From positions 1 to 7,451 of the forward strand of contig SUVZ01000181.1 of NCBI GenBank assembly GCA_015061765.1: a stretch of DNA of 7,451 nt. The letters run 5' to 3'. Under the pieces are notes generated by a model. That model was given only the letters and a program-made list of their open reading frames with translations, did no database searches and had not been told where the DNA came from. The DNA is from Lentisphaerota bacterium (GTDB taxonomy: Bacteria; Verrucomicrobiota; Kiritimatiellia; RFP12; UBA1067). Shown here one piece after another: positions 4,444 to 7,451 of this stretch; position 1 is the stretch's first letter, and every line of letters starts with the position of its first letter. The translations under genes were made by a program, and so were the position numbers.

Positions 4444-6984
4444 ATGAAACGCATAATCAGTTCAATCGTCGTCTGTATGGCGATATTCGTGTTTACGGCT
4501 TTTGCCGAAGATGCTTATACGCCGACTGATATCGCCTGGCTGGTGAAGAAAAGTGGCGATTCAAAGGGAACAAACCCTACTGCGTTACCGGGTGCTGGTT
4601 GTTGGCAGATTGACGGGGCTAATGCGCCGCTTGAAACTGATGTGGTCAGAGAACAAGCGTATGGGTATAGCGAAACAAGATATAAAGGAGGCGATGCCTA
4701 TAAATTGCGCATGCCGCAATCCATTGAGACATTTGTTGGAAAATCTTTTTCAGTAGGAGATTTAAACGTTGCTGATACTAAAGAGAATAGCAGTCAGATT
4801 ATTTTTAGGACAGGAACGGCAGGGAGTGTAGATGAATTGACTTTTGCTAATCATGGTCTGATCCTTAATAGAGGAAGCATGTATTGTGCTCAGGATGGCT
4901 CGTTAATCCTCCATGGTAAAGTTACTGTTAATTCGCCGGCAGAAACTCCATTTTCGGTGTATTTCTATAAAAATCGTTCAGAATTGAAGTTTACTGGGCT
5001 TGTATCCTCTGGAATTGAAAATGGACTTTATATTCATTCTCTTCCTTCTGCGCAGTATCCTGGTGATAGCTCTCAGACAAATTTCATTTGCAGATTTGCA
5101 GAAGGATCGCTTTCTTCGTTTTACGGTTCTCTTATTTGTGGTCCGGTGGCTTGGGTCGACAAGGATGATAAATCTGATTACTATAAGTCAAATTCAACAT
5201 ATCGTAAACCGCCTTATTATGCTACGATATCGAGCGGTACCAGTGAAATGCCGGGCAAGTTGATACTTTATCCAGGTGCCAATCTTGCGGCAGAATCGTC
5301 ATCTACGATTTTCAGCGTAGCTAAGCTTCAATCTGTACACGATTGGGGTACGAATACGCTTGTGGTTACGATGGCCGATGACGCCAAGTCGTGCAGCTTG
5401 GTGAGGGTTACGGAATCGCTTTCGCTTGTGTCGCCTCTGCGTATTCGTCTTGCGGGGTTGGAGAAGTTTTCTGCCGATGTCGCTACCAATGCCGCTTCCA
5501 GACTTGCGGTATTTAAAGCGCCTGCGGATGTTACGCTCAATGAGGCAGATTTTATTCTTGAGCGTACAGAGCTGAATCCTTATGTGCCATATCTGCCTGA
5601 TTATCGTATTGAAATTTCGAATGATACCGACGGGCTTTCAACGGTTTGGATTGTTGCGCGACCGGTAGTTTGGTCGTTGTCGGGAGACGATAAACAATAT
5701 AATTCATTGTTTAATGAAAGTCGTAAACAATACTGGTCAAATAATGGTATATTATCATCGGCTAATGACTATCTGATGTCGCCTGGGCATCAAATTCGAA
5801 CTCCAGCAAAAAGTGTTTCAGAGCCCATTCAAGTGTTTGGAGGTAATTCTTTGTCAATGTCTTCAAACACCATGTTTACGGCTTGTGCGCACACAACGAG
5901 GATTGAAGATTTCAGGATATTCAGCTACTGCAGACTTACCGGCTTGGCGAACGGCAACCCGTCGAACGATTTGATCGACGGTCCTGTGGGAAGCTGGAAA
6001 CTGCAAGGAAAATTATGGCTTGACGGCAGTGAAAGCAATGAAAAGGATACGCTACATATTCAAAACTATCAGTCTGCAATGTGGATTGTTGAGTCTGAGA
6101 TTTCCGGCCGAGGTCGAATTTATGTCGATAATGCCAGTCAGAGCGGTAATAGTAATGCGAAATTGGCGTGGACCGCAATCTTGGGACTTAATACAAATTT
6201 CTATGGAAAGATTTTGGTTAAGAACGCCGACGCGAGTTTTGCAAATAAGATAGGAACGCATCTGCTGATTTCTGACGCGCGCAATCTTGGTGGAACAATG
6301 CCGCAGTGGACTTATGACGCATTAAATCTCGGTAATTGTTCAGCATTGCACCCGCTTGCCGACCTTACGCTTGAGGATTCTACAAGAGGTATTTTTGTCA
6401 GTTCTGACAGAGCTTTCTTTACTGTGAAGAAAGACGTTGTATTCACCTGTAAGGAGCGCATAACATATAAGGGAGTCCTTATTAAAGACGGTCCGGGCGA
6501 ACTTGCTCTTGGCGGCCCTCAGCCGTATTTTGATGGCGATGGAGATACCGGGCCAACGGCAGGCAAGAATGTGCTTGATCTTTATGAAGGAACGCTTCGG
6601 CCGGTTTCTGCAACGGCATTTACCGGTATCAATCTTACAATTACCAATGGCGCGACGTTGGTTTTCAGCGTTCCTGCTTCAAATGATGACGGCGATATCG
6701 GTCAGTATGGTATTCTCAATAAGAATGTTAATACGCCGATGACGATTCCCGCATCCGGTTATGCGGTTAAAATAGAAGATCCGAATAAAGTCTTGGAAAG
6801 GCAGAGCAGTGCCCGCGTACCGATCTGTACGGTCAAAGCGTCGGCAAAGACTGATTTGGAGGGTAAACTTACCGTTAGAAGAACACCCAGTTTGGTTGGT
6901 GCTGAATGGATTGAAAATGAAGACGGTTCGTGGACGTATGTCGCCGAAGTCGCTCGCCGCGGGATGATCATCCGCATCAGATAA
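4444..6984 (+). CDS. Large secreted two-module beta-rich protein with PATR-like segment
   Basis: An 846-residue exported protein. Signal peptide: MKRIISSIVVCMAIFVFTAFA, then ED. The body is rich in Ser, Asn, Thr, Gly and short beta strands, with no catalytic motif I recognise. Two modules can be matched. The first is around 86-200: YKLRMPQ, FVGKSFSVGD, FANHGLILNRG, DGSLILHGKVTV, LKFTGLVSSGIENGLYI. The second is around 450-562: QIRTPAK, VFGGNSLSM, RIEDFRIFSYCRL, GSWKLQGKLWL, IVESEISGRGRIYV. A segment near 679-740 (LIKDGPGELALGG, then LYEGTLRPVS and LTITNGATLVFS) resembles the passenger-associated transport repeat (PATR) of autotransporters. There is no C-terminal outer-membrane barrel; the end is GSWTYVAEVARRGMIIRIR. 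A beta-helix-like surface or glycan-binding role is inferred. Base composition is AT-richer than in the neighbouring genes through the centre. The protein is apparently intact, with a clear ribosome binding site. Confidence 0.8.
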   Translation: MKRIISSIVVCMAIFVFTAFAEDAYTPTDIAWLVKKSGDSKGTNPTALPGAGCWQIDGANAPLETDVVREQAYGYSETRYKGGDAYKLRMPQSIETFVGKSFSVGDLNVADTKENSSQIIFRTGTAGSVDELTFANHGLILNRGSMYCAQDGSLILHGKVTVNSPAETPFSVYFYKNRSELKFTGLVSSGIENGLYIHSLPSAQYPGDSSQTNFICRFAEGSLSSFYGSLICGPVAWVDKDDKSDYYKSNSTYRKPPYYATISSGTSEMPGKLILYPGANLAAESSSTIFSVAKLQSVHDWGTNTLVVTMADDAKSCSLVRVTESLSLVSPLRIRLAGLEKFSADVATNAASRLAVFKAPADVTLNEADFILERTELNPYVPYLPDYRIEISNDTDGLSTVWIVARPVVWSLSGDDKQYNSLFNESRKQYWSNNGILSSANDYLMSPGHQIRTPAKSVSEPIQVFGGNSLSMSSNTMFTACAHTTRIEDFRIFSYCRLTGLANGNPSNDLIDGPVGSWKLQGKLWLDGSESNEKDTLHIQNYQSAMWIVESEISGRGRIYVDNASQSGNSNAKLAWTAILGLNTNFYGKILVKNADASFANKIGTHLLISDARNLGGTMPQWTYDALNLGNCSALHPLADLTLEDSTRGIFVSSDRAFFTVKKDVVFTCKERITYKGVLIKDGPGELALGGPQPYFDGDGDTGPTAGKNVLDLYEGTLRPVSATAFTGINLTITNGATLVFSVPASNDDGDIGQYGILNKNVNTPMTIPASGYAVKIEDPNKVLERQSSARVPICTVKASAKTDLEGKLTVRRTPSLVGAEWIENEDGSWTYVAEVARRGMIIRIR

Positions 6985-7004
6985 TATTGGGAAATAAAGG
7001 ATAA

Positions 7005-7019
7005 ATCATAGTTTATGAT
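7005..7019 (+). promoter_or_regulatory. Inverted repeat over the GH43 start codon
   Basis: ATCATA (7005-7010), GTT, TATGAT (7014-7019) form a perfect 6-bp inverted repeat whose right arm contains the ATG (7015-7017). As RNA it is an AT-rich hairpin that would weakly hide the start codon; as DNA it could be a binding site. The nearest Shine-Dalgarno-like sequence is AAAGGA (6996-7001), 13 nt from the ATG, so the hairpin would also bring the two closer. It may be chance. Confidence 0.3.
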
Positions 7020-7451
7020 CAAGCAGTTTTTTGCAATACTGTTATCAGCGGTGTCGATAGTTGCCACTGCCGGCGAGAACATGAACGGCGGTGTCTGGTA
7101 TGACGACAACGGATATCACATCAACGCTCACGGCGGCGGCGTTTTGCGAGATGGTGATTCCTGGTATTGGTTCGGGGAACACAAGATTTACGGCGACTTC
7201 GGCAATCGCGCTTTCGTAGGCGTACATTGCTATTCGTCGGAGAATCTCGTCGATTGGACCGATTGCGGCATTGCGCTTTCAGTTACCAATGAAGTCGGAC
7301 ATGATATCGAGGCGGGCTGCATCATTGAGCGTCCGAAGGTGGTGCGCAACGCCAAGACCGGCACATACGTGATGTTCTTCCATCTTGAGCTCAAGGACAA
7401 GGGCTACAAGGAGGCGCGCGTCGGTATCGCAGTTGCGGATAAGGTGACAGG
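7015..7451 (+). CDS. Secreted GH43-type glycosidase, 5' part (exo-beta-1,3-galactanase-like)
   Basis: The first 145 codons, cut by the window edge. A signal peptide (MIKQFFAILLSAVSIVATAG) is followed by GYHINAHGGGVL (about 33-44), WYWFGEHKIYGD, VGVHCYSSENLVDW, GCIIERPKVVRN and YVMFFHLELKDKGYKEARVG. The combination INAHGGG, YW(F/Y)GE, CYSS-DL-W and ERPKV is typical of GH43 five-bladed propeller glycosidases of the exo-beta-1,3-galactanase (GH43_24) and neighbouring subfamilies. In those the usual first-blade catalytic Asp is replaced within the AHGG strand and the Glu of ERPKV lies in the active site. Here too no Asp is seen at the AHGG position, and E of IERPKV is present. Substrate inference: galactan or galactose-containing side chains, such as arabinogalactan or mucin-type glycans. 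The gene lies 30 bp after the 846-aa gene and is probably in the same transcript. Confidence 0.85.
   Translation, partial: MIKQFFAILLSAVSIVATAGENMNGGVWYDDNGYHINAHGGGVLRDGDSWYWFGEHKIYGDFGNRAFVGVHCYSSENLVDWTDCGIALSVTNEVGHDIEAGCIIERPKVVRNAKTGTYVMFFHLELKDKGYKEARVGIAVADKVT

Noticed and set aside
6962..6973. Perfect 12-bp palindrome GGATGATCATCC near the end of the 846-aa gene as a terminator
   Set aside because: There is no loop and no following T-run, and it encodes the G-M-I-I-R tail. It is most likely a codon coincidence.
4444..6984. Calling the 846-aa protein a classical autotransporter
   Set aside because: It has a PATR-like segment and signal peptide but no C-terminal beta-barrel; only 'autotransporter-like passenger' is supportable.

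Overview
The window looks like a carbohydrate-utilisation region of a gut-type bacterium of the PVC superphylum, most likely Lentisphaerota/Kiritimatiellota. The reasons are a cluster of secreted glycan-active proteins, a GntR-HTH/LacI-sensor hybrid regulator, a secreted beta-propeller with an 'HPRWRPDGK' motif, and a large repeat-rich secreted protein without an outer-membrane barrel. The phylum call is inference from family content; there is no marker gene. All supported genes are on the + strand.

Layout: (1) 1-680, the 3' part of an unrecognised gene with a highly degenerate 12-bp (4-residue) tandem repeat and strong purine bias. (2) About 661-1258, apparent gene debris: a C-terminal piece of a metallophosphoesterase-like protein without its catalytic domain, then a second open frame that ends by an ATGA overlap on the next gene. 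(3) 1255-2556, an intact secreted beta-propeller protein. (4) 2557-2688, an intergenic region with a small hairpin, two inverted repeats and an extended -10 promoter. (5) 2689-3801, the GntR/LacI-type regulator. (6) 3802-3966, a strong ribosome binding site and start codon leading into a 37-codon frame that looks like a collapsed gene. (7) 3970-4407, a GH2 glycosidase reduced to its signal peptide, first N-terminal strands and last barrel strand by an in-frame loss of the middle. (8) 4444-6984, an 846-aa secreted protein built of two related beta-rich modules plus a PATR-like element and a short basic/hydrophobic C-terminal tail. (9) 7015 to the right edge, the first 145 codons of a secreted GH43-type glycosidase resembling the exo-beta-1,3-galactanase-like subfamilies.

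Working model: the regulator senses a sugar and controls itself and the downstream genes for secreted surface and glycan-degrading proteins, with the beta-propeller as an upstream partner. Several genes keep a good start and a good end but have lost the middle or the frame. The locus therefore appears to be actively remodelled or decaying, unless these are assembly errors. The clearest unusual items are the GH2 internal-deletion relic, the two-module 846-aa protein with AT-richer composition, and the operator-like palindrome over the regulator promoter.
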